From contig NZ_JADPZX010000001.1 in the NCBI RefSeq assembly GCF_015712165.1, forward strand, positions 930,001 through 994,000: a DNA stretch of 64,000 bases, in the 5' to 3' direction. Of the stretch, positions 27,598 to 35,651 are shown piece by piece (within the stretch, counting starts at the first letter, position 1; the number at the start of each line of letters is the position of its first letter). The stretch comes from Streptomyces spinoverrucosus (GTDB lineage Bacteria; Actinomycetota; Actinomycetes; Streptomycetales; Streptomycetaceae). The notes below the pieces were generated by a model. It was not told where the DNA came from, searched no databases, and saw only the letters and a program-made list of their open reading frames with translations. The position numbers and the translations under genes were made by a program.

Positions 27598-29771
27598 CCA
27601 CCCTGCCCCGGCCCACGGGCCTCGCGGCTGCCTTTCCGCGTTCTGTGTTTCGGGGTGAGGACGTGTGCGCTGCGGCAGGTCTGCCGGTCTGCGGCGCGGG
27701 CCCGCGTCCTTGCTTCGATGACGCGGTCTGGGACTTCACCGGTGTCATCGGGCTGCCGCGGTACCTTGCGCGGTACGCGCGGATCTTGTCCTTCAACGAG
27801 ATCCTCAATCCCCAGTGGAGGGAACTCGCAAAGGAGTTCATCTTCGCCCGGCTCGCACCGGACCACCACGCTGTGCGGGAACTTGCCCACGCCTACCGCA
27901 CACCCGTGCAGATAGCCACGGTGCACGGGCGGCTGACCGTGCTCACCGGCTGGCTCAACTGGCTCACCGAACAGGGCGTCGACCGTCTCGGGGAGGTAAC
28001 CCAGCAGCACTGCGCCGCCTACCTGGAACTTCGCAAAAAGGTACGGGACAAGCACGGCGTCGTGATCCGCGACAGCAGTCCCGGCTACCGCATGGACGTC
28101 GTGGCGGTTATCCAGGAATTGGGCTACTACACCGAATTGTTCTCCACCGGCGGCTACGTGCCGGGCTTCCGTCCATGGGGGCGACGCACGGCGTACTCGG
28201 TTGCCGGGATGGTCCGTAGGACGGGCAACACAACGCCACCGCTGAGCAACGACGTGTTCCAGCCGCTCGTGTCGGCGGCCCTGTACGTGGTGGAGGTACT
28301 GGCGCCGCACGTCGTGGGACTCCAGCAACAGCTGCGGGAGATGACGCCGAACCGGCCGGGCCGCAACAGCGGGCGTCCGAGCTGGAAGGTCGAGGTCGTC
28401 CGGGCCATCGACGGCCACATCCGGGAGGGCGACCCGTTCGATGTCGCCCTCGATCACGTCGTAGCCGAGCGGCTGGCGGACGGCTGGGATCCGGACGATC
28501 CGCTGCTGCGGGTGAACCTGATCTCCCTCGCCCACGAGACCGGACGGCGTGCCTTCCACTACACGTGGCTGCCCACACTGCGCGGCCACCTGGAGAAGGC
28601 CGTCAGGGAAGTCGGCCTGTCCAAACGCTGGGGCCGGGCGGCCGCCCTGGTCGAACGCGCGGACGGCCGGGGCAGTGTCCCCTGGACTTTGCCGATGAAC
28701 ACCACCGAGGCCCGGCTGCAGCTCTCCCGGGCCCGCACAGCCTGCCTCATCGCGCTCGCCGCACTGACCGGAATGCGCAAGAGCGAACTGGCCGAGCTGA
28801 CCCACGACTGCCGCCTGCCTCCCGAACAGCTCGGCGAGGGCCGCGTCCGCTACCGCCTGAAGGGCAAGGTCATCAAGGGCCGGAAGCTGGGTGGTGAACA
28901 CGATCAGTGGGTGACCATCAAGCAGGCGTACGACACCGCCGGCGTGGCCGCCTCGCTCGCCGATCCGGTGAAGAACGACGGTCACCTGTTCAAGTCGCTC
29001 TCCTTCTTCACCCCGTACGAATGGTTCCTGACCTGGGTCAATGGCCCAGACGGCCGTCGCCTTGGGCTGGCTCCGATCCCCGAGGTGCCGGTCAGTCTGC
29101 GGATGCTACGCAGAACCCTCGCGGTGGAAATGGCGCACCGGCCCGGTGGTCTGCTGGCCGCCAAGATCCATCTCAAGCACATCTCGGTGGTCATGACCGA
29201 GGGCTACGCGGACCGCCCCGGTGGGGCCCAGTCGGTGCTGATGGCCGAGTTCGGCCAAGAGGAGCGCGAGCATAAGATGCGCGTCGCCCTCGACGCATTC
29301 CACGACTACCAGAATGGTATCCGGCCCTCGGGGCCTGGTGCCGGAGATCTCCTGGACTTCTTCGCGTTCGTCGACGAGCAGCTGGATTTCTCTGGGGCGC
29401 CAAACGTCAAGCGCAGCGACCAGGAGGTGACGAATCTCCTCGCCAAGCGGGCCAAGTCTCTGCATCTGGGGCCGGCGAACTATTGCTGGTTCCTCGATCC
29501 GTCCAAGGCGCTGTGCCTCAAGCTCGCAGGGGCCCGCGCCTGCGGGGCGACAGAGCCTTTGATCAGCATGTGCGATTCCGCGCGGTGCCCCCAGGCCACC
29601 CACCATGCCGGGCACCGCCCGGTATGGGCGGCCAGCGTCGAGAGTAAGAAGGTCTTCATCGCCACCATCGGACGCGCACAGCGGACGGAGAAGACGCGCC
29701 TGAGTGCGGAACTCGCCCGCGATGAACGGGTGCTGGCCGAGATCGACGCCCACTGCGGAACGGGGGCCTGA
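27594..29771 (+). CDS. Tyrosine recombinase C (large, TnpB-like) with Cys/His-rich tail
   Basis: A 725-residue recombinase, long like Tn554 TnpB. Arg I lies in AALTGMRKSELAEL (~392), the second block reads SLRMLRRTLAVEMA (~503; Arg kept, the usual first His replaced), then LKHISVVMTEGYAD (~527-539) gives His and the Tyr nucleophile. The last ~90 residues hold a Cys/His cluster (C-x8-C, ARACG, MCDSARCPQATHHAGH) that could bind zinc. ATG overlaps the stop of gene B. Likely acts with recombinase A in integration and excision. Confidence 0.8.
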   Translation: MTTLPRPTGLAAAFPRSVFRGEDVCAAAGLPVCGAGPRPCFDDAVWDFTGVIGLPRYLARYARILSFNEILNPQWRELAKEFIFARLAPDHHAVRELAHAYRTPVQIATVHGRLTVLTGWLNWLTEQGVDRLGEVTQQHCAAYLELRKKVRDKHGVVIRDSSPGYRMDVVAVIQELGYYTELFSTGGYVPGFRPWGRRTAYSVAGMVRRTGNTTPPLSNDVFQPLVSAALYVVEVLAPHVVGLQQQLREMTPNRPGRNSGRPSWKVEVVRAIDGHIREGDPFDVALDHVVAERLADGWDPDDPLLRVNLISLAHETGRRAFHYTWLPTLRGHLEKAVREVGLSKRWGRAAALVERADGRGSVPWTLPMNTTEARLQLSRARTACLIALAALTGMRKSELAELTHDCRLPPEQLGEGRVRYRLKGKVIKGRKLGGEHDQWVTIKQAYDTAGVAASLADPVKNDGHLFKSLSFFTPYEWFLTWVNGPDGRRLGLAPIPEVPVSLRMLRRTLAVEMAHRPGGLLAAKIHLKHISVVMTEGYADRPGGAQSVLMAEFGQEEREHKMRVALDAFHDYQNGIRPSGPGAGDLLDFFAFVDEQLDFSGAPNVKRSDQEVTNLLAKRAKSLHLGPANYCWFLDPSKALCLKLAGARACGATEPLISMCDSARCPQATHHAGHRPVWAASVESKKVFIATIGRAQRTEKTRLSAELARDERVLAEIDAHCGTGA

Positions 29772-29772
29772 C

Positions 29773-30270
29773 ATGGCCCGCATCAGCGACGAGACCCGGC
29801 GGAACAACGAGAGGGCCATTCGGCAGGTCATGGAACAGCTCCTGGCCGGTGACGTTCCCCCGGGCGGCAAGTGCGACATCAAGACCCTCGCGACCCAGGC
29901 CGGGGTCGCCCGCACCGGCTTCTATCCCAAGAGGAACCGCGACGGCTCACCGCGGCCCGGTCCGTACCAGCACCTGGCCGAGGAGTTCGAGCGCCGCCTG
30001 GCAGCACTGCGCGAGGCCGGCGCCATGACCGACCCACGAGCCGCCCAGGTCGAACGCCTCAAGAGTCAGGTAGTCGGGTTGAAGGACCGGCTCGCCGGGC
30101 GGCAGGAGCAACTTGCCGAGCTCGGTGAGTTCAAGCAGCGAGCGCTGTCCCAGATCGCCGCGCAGCAGATGGAGATTCAACGGCTTCGGGAGGCCCTGGC
30201 CGCACCGTCGAATCTGCGGGCACTTCCCCGGGCTCAAAGAGGATCTGCCCCCTACGGGTCATGTAGCTGA
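29773..30270 (+). CDS. TnpC-like coiled-coil protein of the recombinase module
   Basis: A 165-residue basic helical protein starting one base after the stop of recombinase C. The N-terminus (MARISDETRRNNERAIRQVM) and a helix-turn-helix-like stretch (DIKTLATQAGVARTGFYPKR) precede a long heptad-rich helix (~90-150: QVVGLKDRLAGRQEQL and onwards). This layout matches the small third protein of Tn554-type elements, which aids transposition and orientation. Its position and coupling support that role; direct homology is not certain. Confidence 0.7.
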   Translation: MARISDETRRNNERAIRQVMEQLLAGDVPPGGKCDIKTLATQAGVARTGFYPKRNRDGSPRPGPYQHLAEEFERRLAALREAGAMTDPRAAQVERLKSQVVGLKDRLAGRQEQLAELGEFKQRALSQIAAQQMEIQRLREALAAPSNLRALPRAQRGSAPYGSCS

Positions 30271-30338
30271 ACTCCGGGCCGTATGCGCGGATCCCGGTCA
30301 TTGCGATGGGCCATCTGCCAGGTGTGCCGGGACCGCGG

Positions 30339-30674
30339 TCAGGGCAGCACACCGCTCTCAGTCAGGACTCGGTGCAGGTCCGCAGTGGCCGGTGCACCCT
30401 CGGTCGTGCCGTCGGCATGGCGGTAGAGCCGACAGGACAGGCCCGCTTGGAGTTCCTCCGCTGCGAACGGGTCGGCTCCGTCCAGCAGGAGGGTGGGCGA
30501 GCCCGACATCCCTAGCCTGACAGCCTCGTCCGCGTCACGGACCTCGACCCATTCCACCGGCACGGCCCGGCCCTGGAGAGCCTCGGTGATGCGCTCGCGG
30601 ATGAGCGGGGCGTTCGGGCAGTCGGGCACGGTCAGCACCGTAAGGCGCGACGCCTCAGTCTCGGAGCGGTTCAT
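30339..30674 (-). CDS. Small thioredoxin-fold protein (alkylmercury-lyase-associated type)
   Basis: A 111-residue protein with a thioredoxin-like fold: LTVLTVPDCPNAPLIRERI near 10 (one Cys of the usual redox pair, C-P-N-A), a cis-Pro loop MSGSPTLLLDGADPF, and the tail AGLSCRLYRHADG. Such short proteins are often labelled alkylmercury lyase or thioredoxin family and sit with metal or redox genes. AGGAAGGGG precedes the ATG. A textbook MerR-class promoter with the divergent merR gene's operator drives it, so induction by a metal ion or thiol stress is likely. Confidence 0.65.
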   Translation of the reverse strand: MNRSETEASRLTVLTVPDCPNAPLIRERITEALQGRAVPVEWVEVRDADEAVRLGMSGSPTLLLDGADPFAAEELQAGLSCRLYRHADGTTEGAPATADLHRVLTESGVLP

Positions 30675-30720
30675 GGCGGACCCCTTCCTGACCTGGCTCT
30701 TCCTGATGTGTGGACGGTAA

Positions 30721-30742
30721 ACCTTCCAGTGCGCTGGAAGGT
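30721..30742 (-). promoter_or_regulatory. MerR-class operator and long-spacer promoter of the thioredoxin-fold gene
   Basis: Arms ACCTTCCAG and CTGGAAGGT are perfect complements round TGCG, very close to the known CueR site. On the minus strand TTGACC overlaps one arm and a TTTACC/TACCGT -10 follows after the long spacer (about 18-20 bases) typical of MerR-activated promoters. The divergent merR start lies 19 bases away. Confidence 0.7.
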
Positions 30743-30761
30743 CAAGGGCTAGCCTGGAGGT

Positions 30762-31187
30762 ATGCGCATCGGTGACCTTGCTGCCGTCAGCGGGGTGACG
30801 GCGAAGACCCTCCGGTTCTACGAGCAGGCCGGGCTGCTGCCCGCCCCGCCCCGCACCGCGGGCGGCTATCGCGACTACCCGCAGCAGACGGTGCAGCGGC
30901 TTGCGTTCATCCGTGACGCCCAAGGCGCGGGGCTGAGCCTGGCCGAGATCCGCTCCGTGCTCGCTCTGCGTGATGCCGGCGCCTCTCCCTGCGCCCATGT
31001 CACGGCACTCGTCGCGGCGCACCTTGAGGACATCGACCGGCGCCTGGCCGAGCTGCGCGCCACCAGGGCGGTGCTGCGGGGGCTTGCGGAGCGGGCCGCC
31101 GCGACCGATCCGGCCGGCTGCACCGACGTCGAGGTGTGCCGCATCCTCACCGGGGCGGGCAGCGCGGTTGGTGAGCGTCCTCACTGA
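30762..31187 (+). CDS. MerR-family metal/thiol-responsive regulator (CueR/CadR-like)
   Basis: A 141-residue MerR protein. The winged helix is at the N-terminus (MRIGDLAAVSGVTAKTLRFY, then EQAGLLP), a dimerisation helix spans ~75-105, and candidate metal ligands are Cys70-x-His (SPCAHV) and the C-terminal pair GCTDVEVC. GGAGG ends only one base before the ATG, too close for normal use, and a TAGCCT -10-like element lies just upstream, so the message may be leaderless. It most likely activates the divergent thioredoxin-fold gene. Its last codons contain the Crp-type palindrome at 31171-31184. Confidence 0.8.
   Translation: MRIGDLAAVSGVTAKTLRFYEQAGLLPAPPRTAGGYRDYPQQTVQRLAFIRDAQGAGLSLAEIRSVLALRDAGASPCAHVTALVAAHLEDIDRRLAELRATRAVLRGLAERAAATDPAGCTDVEVCRILTGAGSAVGERPH
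31171..31184 (+). promoter_or_regulatory. Crp/Fnr-type site A, promoter of the DUF427 gene
   Basis: GTGAGCGTCCTCAC (GTGAG-N4-CTCAC) followed by a TAGCGT -10 at 31208-31213. Palindrome centre to -10 centre is 33 bases, i.e. about -42 from the expected start, the class II activator position. It lies inside the end of the merR gene. Confidence 0.65.
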
Positions 31188-31260
31188 ACCGTCGGGCCGG
31201 GCCCGCCTAGCGTGAGGGCTCCCGGGACATACCGGTCCCGTTCAGGTAGAGGAGCAGGCC

Positions 31261-31575
31261 ATGCTGCGTGCGGTGTGGAACGGAACGGTGATCGCGGAGG
31301 CTCCGCGCACGGTGATCGTCGAGGGCAACCACTACTTCCCGCCCGAGTCGCTGCACCGGCAGTACCTCACGCCGAGCAGGACCAGGTCGCTGTGCTTCTG
31401 GAAGGGAGTAGCCCGCTACTACAGCCTCGAGGTCGACGGGCTGACGAATCCGGATGCCGCCTGGTACTACCCCAAGCCCAGCCCTCTGGCCCGGAAGATC
31501 AAGAACCATGTGGCGTTCTGGCAGGGCGTACGGGTCGAGGGCACGCCGGAGGCGTCGGCAGACGGCGGGCAGTGA
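31261..31575 (+). CDS. DUF427 domain protein
   Basis: A 104-residue DUF427 protein: WNGTVIAEAPRTVIVEGNHYFP, then SLCFWKGVARYYSLEV and the end WYYPKPSPLARKIKNHVAFW, all conserved in this family. The family is small, cytosolic and of unknown biochemical function. ATG at 31261 follows GAGGAG. Its promoter carries Crp/Fnr-type site A. The 3' end overlaps the convergent CDP-alcohol enzyme gene by 109 bases. Confidence 0.85.
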   Translation: MLRAVWNGTVIAEAPRTVIVEGNHYFPPESLHRQYLTPSRTRSLCFWKGVARYYSLEVDGLTNPDAAWYYPKPSPLARKIKNHVAFWQGVRVEGTPEASADGGQ

Positions 31576-32246
31576 CCGAGGCGGGTCAGGTGCCGGAGGG
31601 CGACGACGGCCTGAAGGGCGGCGGCCGGGCGCAGCAGGACGGGTCGGGGCCGCTCGGGCATGGCGCCGCGGCGCAGTGCGAGGCCGGTGACGGTGACGAC
31701 GGGCAGCGCCCAGGCGGCGATGGCCGCCGCCCGTACTGCGGCGCTGGGTTCGTGGCGCAGGGTGAGCCATGTCCAGAACGCGGCGTCGGCGAAGGTGTCG
31801 GCGTAGTCGCCGAAGGGAGAGGCCGTGCCCTGATGACGGGCAAGGCGCCCGTCGGCGAGATCGAGGCCGACCGCCAGGACGCCGGAGGCGCGGCCGGTTC
31901 CGCCGGGCAGGGCGGGGAGGTTGGCGCGCAGCAGCGTCAGGACGTCTGCGGTGGTCAGGTGGGTGCGGTGCTCCAGCAGCCCCAGGTGCGAGGCGGCGAG
32001 GACCCAGCTGGCGGCCACCCAGCGCCGCCCTGGCCGCCTGCCCCGCGCCATCCGGTACAGGACGCCGTGCAGGGCGGTGAGCTCGGCCAACGCTCGGGGG
32101 CGGCGGGCGGCCTGGAGCAGCGACCGGTGTGCGGCCTGGCCGAGGAAGCTCACGACGGCGGCCGGAGAGAGGTTGTCCCCGCGCAGACCGGCCAGCAGCG
32201 CGTTCGTCGCGGCACGACTGCCGGCCATCTCGGAAACAGGCTCCAC
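31467..32246 (-). CDS. CDP-alcohol phosphatidyltransferase family protein
   Basis: A 259-residue membrane enzyme with the full CDP-alcohol motif (DLADGRLARHQG, then FGDYADTFADAAFW, near 127-155). Hydrophobic helices follow it, and an unusual ~90-residue N-terminal helical extension precedes it. Start GTG at 32246; an ATG at 32228 is an alternative. On the minus strand a TACCCT -10 (32283-32288) lies 33 bases from the centre of Crp-type site B, so this gene and the divergent SRPBCC gene are probably activated from one site. A lipid head-group role is likely; the substrate is unknown. Confidence 0.75.
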   Translation of the reverse strand: MEPVSEMAGSRAATNALLAGLRGDNLSPAAVVSFLGQAAHRSLLQAARRPRALAELTALHGVLYRMARGRRPGRRWVAASWVLAASHLGLLEHRTHLTTADVLTLLRANLPALPGGTGRASGVLAVGLDLADGRLARHQGTASPFGDYADTFADAAFWTWLTLRHEPSAAVRAAAIAAWALPVVTVTGLALRRGAMPERPRPVLLRPAAALQAVVALRHLTRLGHCPPSADASGVPSTRTPCQNATWFLIFRARGLGLG

Positions 32247-32311
32247 GTTCCTTGGTCCTCCACCACGACGGCTATGGCGATCAGGGTAGGGGCCGACGCG
32301 CCGGGAGAACG

Positions 32312-32325
32312 GTGAGCGCGCTCAC
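32312..32325. promoter_or_regulatory. Crp/Fnr-type site B, bidirectional
   Basis: GTGAGCGCGCTCAC is a perfect palindrome. To the right TAGCGT (32348-32353) is centred 32 bases away; to the left, on the minus strand, TACCCT (32283-32288) is centred 33 bases away. Both divergent genes thus have the activator near -42. Confidence 0.7.
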
Positions 32326-32396
32326 TGATCTGCGTGCATGCCCGGCCTAGCGTCGTTAGGTGAGACGGGGACAGACACGCGTGGAGAGGTCGGGCA

Positions 32397-32966
32397 ATGG
32401 CGTGGATCGGTGCTCTGGGAGCGGTGACCGTAGCGGGCGTAGGCGCGGCGGCCGGGTATCTGGGGCTGGTGACCGGGGCACTGCCCCTGGATGTGGGAGT
32501 CGGGCGGCGCACACGGCCGCTGGGACCGCAAACCGTCGACATCGCGGCGCCGCGTGAGGTGGTGCTCGACGTCATCGCCCAGCCGTATCTGGGCAGGGCC
32601 ACCCGAGCGATGCGCGAGAAGGTCACGGTGCTGGAACAGGGCAGCGACATGGTGCTCGCCGCCCATCGCACCCCGGTCGCGGGCGGACGGCTGACGGCGA
32701 CGACGGTGGAGACGGTGCGGTTCACCCGCCCAGAAAGGGTCGACTTCCGCCTGGTGCGCGGGCCCGTCCCGGCGGTCACCGAATCCTTCACCCTCACCGA
32801 GCGCGAGTCCGGTACGCGGCTGGTCTACGAGGGCGAGCTCGCCACGGATCTGTGGCGGGCCGGACAGTGGTGGGGCGGCCTGGTCGCCCCCCGGTGGGAA
32901 GCGACCGTCGCGGCCTCCCTGGGCACGGTCCGGCAAGAGGCAGAGCGGCGCTCGACTCTGAGGTGA
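32397..32966 (+). CDS. SRPBCC-fold protein with N-terminal membrane anchor
   Basis: A 189-residue protein: one hydrophobic helix (residues 3-30, GALGAVTVAGVGAAAGYLGLV), then a START/SRPBCC-type domain (VDIAAPREVVLDVIAQPYLG and LTATTVETVRFTRPERVDF). Such domains bind lipids or hydrophobic ligands or act as cyclases; which applies here is unknown. GGAGAGG precedes the ATG. It is divergent from a CDP-alcohol enzyme and shares Crp-type site B with it, which suggests a common, possibly membrane-lipid, task. Confidence 0.75.
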   Translation: MAWIGALGAVTVAGVGAAAGYLGLVTGALPLDVGVGRRTRPLGPQTVDIAAPREVVLDVIAQPYLGRATRAMREKVTVLEQGSDMVLAAHRTPVAGGRLTATTVETVRFTRPERVDFRLVRGPVPAVTESFTLTERESGTRLVYEGELATDLWRAGQWWGGLVAPRWEATVAASLGTVRQEAERRSTLR

Positions 32967-33317
32967 GCGGCTCGCCAGTACCGCACGGCGGGCTGACGGA
33001 CGCGGTGGAGTGCGGGCGGCGTATCTGTTCGCACCGAGAGGGAAGGCGGCGATGAGACATGGTGACGCGGCCGAGCGGGCCGGCCCGGCGGGCCGGGACG
33101 CAGCATGAGTTGAGGCCGGCGCCGGGCGGCGCGCCGGCGCCTGAGGGGCTGGCCGCCTCCCGCGGTGCCCGGGGTCCGGTGCGGGTGCGTGATCGAGTGG
33201 GCGACTGGCTGACCAGGGCGCTCACGCGGGCGGTGTTCTGCTGGCTGCCTCCTCCCCACCGTTGACCCGCCGGGCGCGGGGTCGGCCGCCCCGCTGTGGT
33301 GCGTCCGTGCTGGGCGG
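32967..33317. other. Intergenic stretch without a clear gene
   Basis: 351 bases between the SRPBCC gene and the oxidoreductase remnant. A possible + frame at 33059-33265 (68 residues, Pro/Arg/Ala-rich, ending in RALTRAVFCWLPPPHR) has no convincing ribosome site or homologue and is not called. Confidence 0.4.
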
Positions 33318-34160
33318 TCAGTCGCCATGGCCGAGGTCGGCCAGGGCGTCTTCCACGGTGCGGTGGAAGGTGGGGTAGGCGAACATCATGTGGCGCAGCC
33401 GCTCGACGGGAATCTCGCTCTGCACGGCGAGGGCCAGGCCGTAGAGGACTTCACCACCCGCCGGGCCGGCGGAGGTGGCCCCGACCAGGACGCCGCGGTC
33501 GATGTCCTCGACGAGTTTGACCAGGCCCTGGTTGCCGGCCTTGTGGATCCAGCCGCGTGCCGAGGACGGCACCCGCGCGGTGCCTGTCCGTACGCGCAGG
33601 CCCTGCTCGCGGGCGGCGTGCTCGGTCAGGCCCACGGAGCCGACCTCGGGGTCGGTGAAGGTGACGCGGGGCAGGGCCTGGGAGTCGGCGTCCGGTCCGG
33701 GCCGGCCGGGGATGTCGCGGACAGCGATCTCGGCCTGGTACATCGCCACATGGGTGAACAGTCCTCGGCCGGTGACGTCGCCGACACCCCACACGCCCTG
33801 TGCGGCTCGCATCTGCCCGTCCACGGCCAGGGCGCGGGCGTGGGGGTCGAGGCCGATGGTCTCCAGGCCGAGCCCGGCCAGCTGGGGTCGGCGTCCGGTG
33901 GCCACCAGCAGGTGCTGCCCGGCGATCTCCTCCCTGTTTTCCAGGGTGAGCCGGAAGGCGTGAATCGACGTGCCGGACTCCGGTGGCGCGTGCTCCGGTG
34001 CGTACGGTGACGCCTTCCTCAGCCAGTACCTCGGCCAGCAGCGCACCGGCTTCGGGTTCTTCTGCGGGCAGCAGCCGCTGCATCGCCTCCACGACGGTCA
34101 CCGCGGTGCCGAAGCGGGCGAACGCCTGCGCCAGCTCCACGCCGATCGCGCCGCCGCCGA
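33318..34160 (-). pseudogene. Truncated, frameshifted FAD/NAD(P) disulfide oxidoreductase (MerA/LpdA-like)
   Basis: The NAD-binding half (GGGAIGVELAQAFARFG and VVEAMQRLLPAEEPEAG) and, after a frame change at ~33970-33985, the rest of the enzyme (LLVATGRRPQLAGLGLE, GVWGVGDVTGRGLFTHVA, and the dimerisation domain with FTDPEVGSVGLTEHAA) are present. The whole N-terminal FAD/redox-Cys region is gone, replaced by the start of an unrelated membrane protein. The active-site disulfide is therefore absent. No C-terminal Cys-Cys of MerA is seen, so dihydrolipoamide or mycothione reductase-like origin is equally possible. Confidence 0.65.
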
Positions 34161-34497
34161 GCAACAGGTTGACCGGGCTGAGGAGGATGGCGAGGTGGCT
34201 GGTGGGGTGCCAGGCGAGGACCGGCTCGAACAGATACGGCGCGCGGACCTGAAGCAGTTGTCCGGGGGCGGTCCGGAACACGGGTGCGCCGGTGAAGTGG
34301 CCGGAGGCCGAAACGGCGAGGTCCCCGATGGAGAACAGGTACACCAGCAGGGTCAGGCTCGCGGCGATCAGCCCGGTCCTGCGGTTGCGGCGTACAGCGA
34401 GGGCGGCACGCACCCGCCCTGGCGTGGTCCTGATCGCGACAACGGTGGCGTCCCAGGCGTCACCCGTCCTGGCGAGCAAGGTGAGCAGCCTGCTCAT
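34158..34497 (-). pseudogene. N-terminal piece of an integral membrane protein fused to the oxidoreductase remnant
   Basis: ATG at 34497 overlaps the DUF3179 stop (ATGA). About 113 residues of a membrane protein (TGLIAASLTLLVYLFSIGDLA helix; APYLFEPVLAWHPTSHLA) end abruptly in helix 3 (LSPVNLLLG), where the frame passes straight into the GGAIGVELAQ motif of a disulfide reductase. The fusion lies near 34158. The rest of the membrane protein is missing, so a deletion between two neighbouring genes is the likely cause. Confidence 0.6.
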
Positions 34498-35537
34498 GTC
34501 CGCACCTGGCCGCCCGGGTAGAACGCGTACCAGGCGAACCACATCGAGTCGAGGAAGTCCGCCGGCTCCCACCCTTCCGATGTCTTCTGGACGACGTGGA
34601 CGGTGCCGAGACGGTCGTCCCAGCGGGCCTCCACCCGCGTGCCGCCTACCTCGGCGCGCACGGTCCGGTGCGTGCGGACGAGGTCCTTGTCGATGGCCAG
34701 GCGCTCCTTGCCGACGCGGACGCCGATGACGACGTCCTTGTCGGCGAGCCGGTCGCTGGTGGCGAGGACGGGGAAGATCGGCCGGCCCTTGGCGTAGTAG
34801 CCGCCGCGGTCCGGGTAGGAGTCGTAGGAGCCGTACGGGTCGCTGCCGTAACTGCGCAGCGCCCCGGTGTCCGTGGACAGCACCTTGGTGTCGGGGTGCG
34901 CGGTTCGCCACTGCTTCCACGTGGTCCACACCAGCGGGACGGTGTCCAGCTTCGTGCCCTTGAGCGGGCCGCTGACCGCCTGCCCGAGCAGCTGGGGCCA
35001 CTCGGAGCCGGTCTGCCGGTCGTACATCAGCAGGTTGGAGTTGACGAGCTTGCCGGTGGTGCCGAACGTCAGGTCCTGGACGCCGGGCGGGGCGGAGAAG
35101 GCGATGACTGTGCCGGTCAGCGGGCAGTAGGTGACCGCGAGGGGCTCGCCGCCGACGGTGTCGTTGACGATCTCGTGCCACACCAGCACCAGCTGCGGGT
35201 ACGCCCTCACCTCACCTTGGTACTCCAGGCCGAAGACCGGATCGTCGTCGTCGAGGAAGCCGGCCTTGCTCGCAGGGATGAACCGGGGCTTGTCGATGGA
35301 GGGGATGCCGTCCTTGCCGGGCCCGCCGGACACGGCGGCTCCGGCGAGCGCCTCCAGTGACGGGTCCTGGCCCGGCTGTACGGCCGTCACCGGGTCGGAG
35401 GGCCCGTCTGAGGCCAGTTTCCCGCCGAGGATTGCCCCGCCCGCGAGCACCAGGCTGGTGGCGCAGACCACGGCCCCGCCCTTGAGTATCTGTCGCCGCG
35501 ACAGGCGAGGGGGTTTCCGATCGTTCTGGCCGGTCAC
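34494..35537 (-). CDS. DUF3179 domain protein with Tat signal
   Basis: A 347-residue exported protein. A twin-arginine signal (LSRRQILKGGAVVCATSLVL, ~13-32) precedes a DUF3179 domain (AYPQLVLVWHEIVNDTVGGE, then VTYCPLTGTVIAF near 135, and SNLLMYDRQTGSEWPQL). The family is widespread and of unknown function; its C-P-L-T-G motif is conserved. GTG at 35537 follows GGGAGG. It is divergent from the MauE-like gene with Crp-type site C between them; a weak CACGAT -10 (35575-35580) lies 32 bases from that site. Confidence 0.8.
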   Translation of the reverse strand: MTGQNDRKPPRLSRRQILKGGAVVCATSLVLAGGAILGGKLASDGPSDPVTAVQPGQDPSLEALAGAAVSGGPGKDGIPSIDKPRFIPASKAGFLDDDDPVFGLEYQGEVRAYPQLVLVWHEIVNDTVGGEPLAVTYCPLTGTVIAFSAPPGVQDLTFGTTGKLVNSNLLMYDRQTGSEWPQLLGQAVSGPLKGTKLDTVPLVWTTWKQWRTAHPDTKVLSTDTGALRSYGSDPYGSYDSYPDRGGYYAKGRPIFPVLATSDRLADKDVVIGVRVGKERLAIDKDLVRTHRTVRAEVGGTRVEARWDDRLGTVHVVQKTSEGWEPADFLDSMWFAWYAFYPGGQVRT

Positions 35538-35602
35538 GTGGCACCTCCCGAACCCGATGGGATTCGTACTGCCGATCGTGCCCTGTGTCGGGCGGCGCTT
35601 CG

Positions 35603-35616
35603 GTGAGCGCGCTTAC
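35603..35616. promoter_or_regulatory. Crp/Fnr-type site C, promoter of the MauE-radical SAM operon
   Basis: GTGAGCGCGCTTAC has one arm mismatch. The -10 TACGGT (35640-35645) is centred 33 bases away, which puts the transcription start at or next to the ATG at 35652. It may also serve the divergent DUF3179 gene. Confidence 0.65.
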
Positions 35617-35651
35617 AGTTCTCGCCCTCCGTGGCGGCCTACGGTCGGATC

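Noticed and set aside
33059..33265. A 68-codon + strand frame between the SRPBCC gene and the oxidoreductase remnant.
   Set aside because: Biased Pro/Arg/Ala composition, no ribosome site at the start and no recognisable family; listed only as part of the intergenic stretch.
33318..34160. Calling the disulfide oxidoreductase remnant a mercuric reductase and the region a mer operon.
   Set aside because: No C-terminal Cys-Cys, no HMA domain, no intact merA, merB or merP, and the MerT-like gene matches by pattern only.
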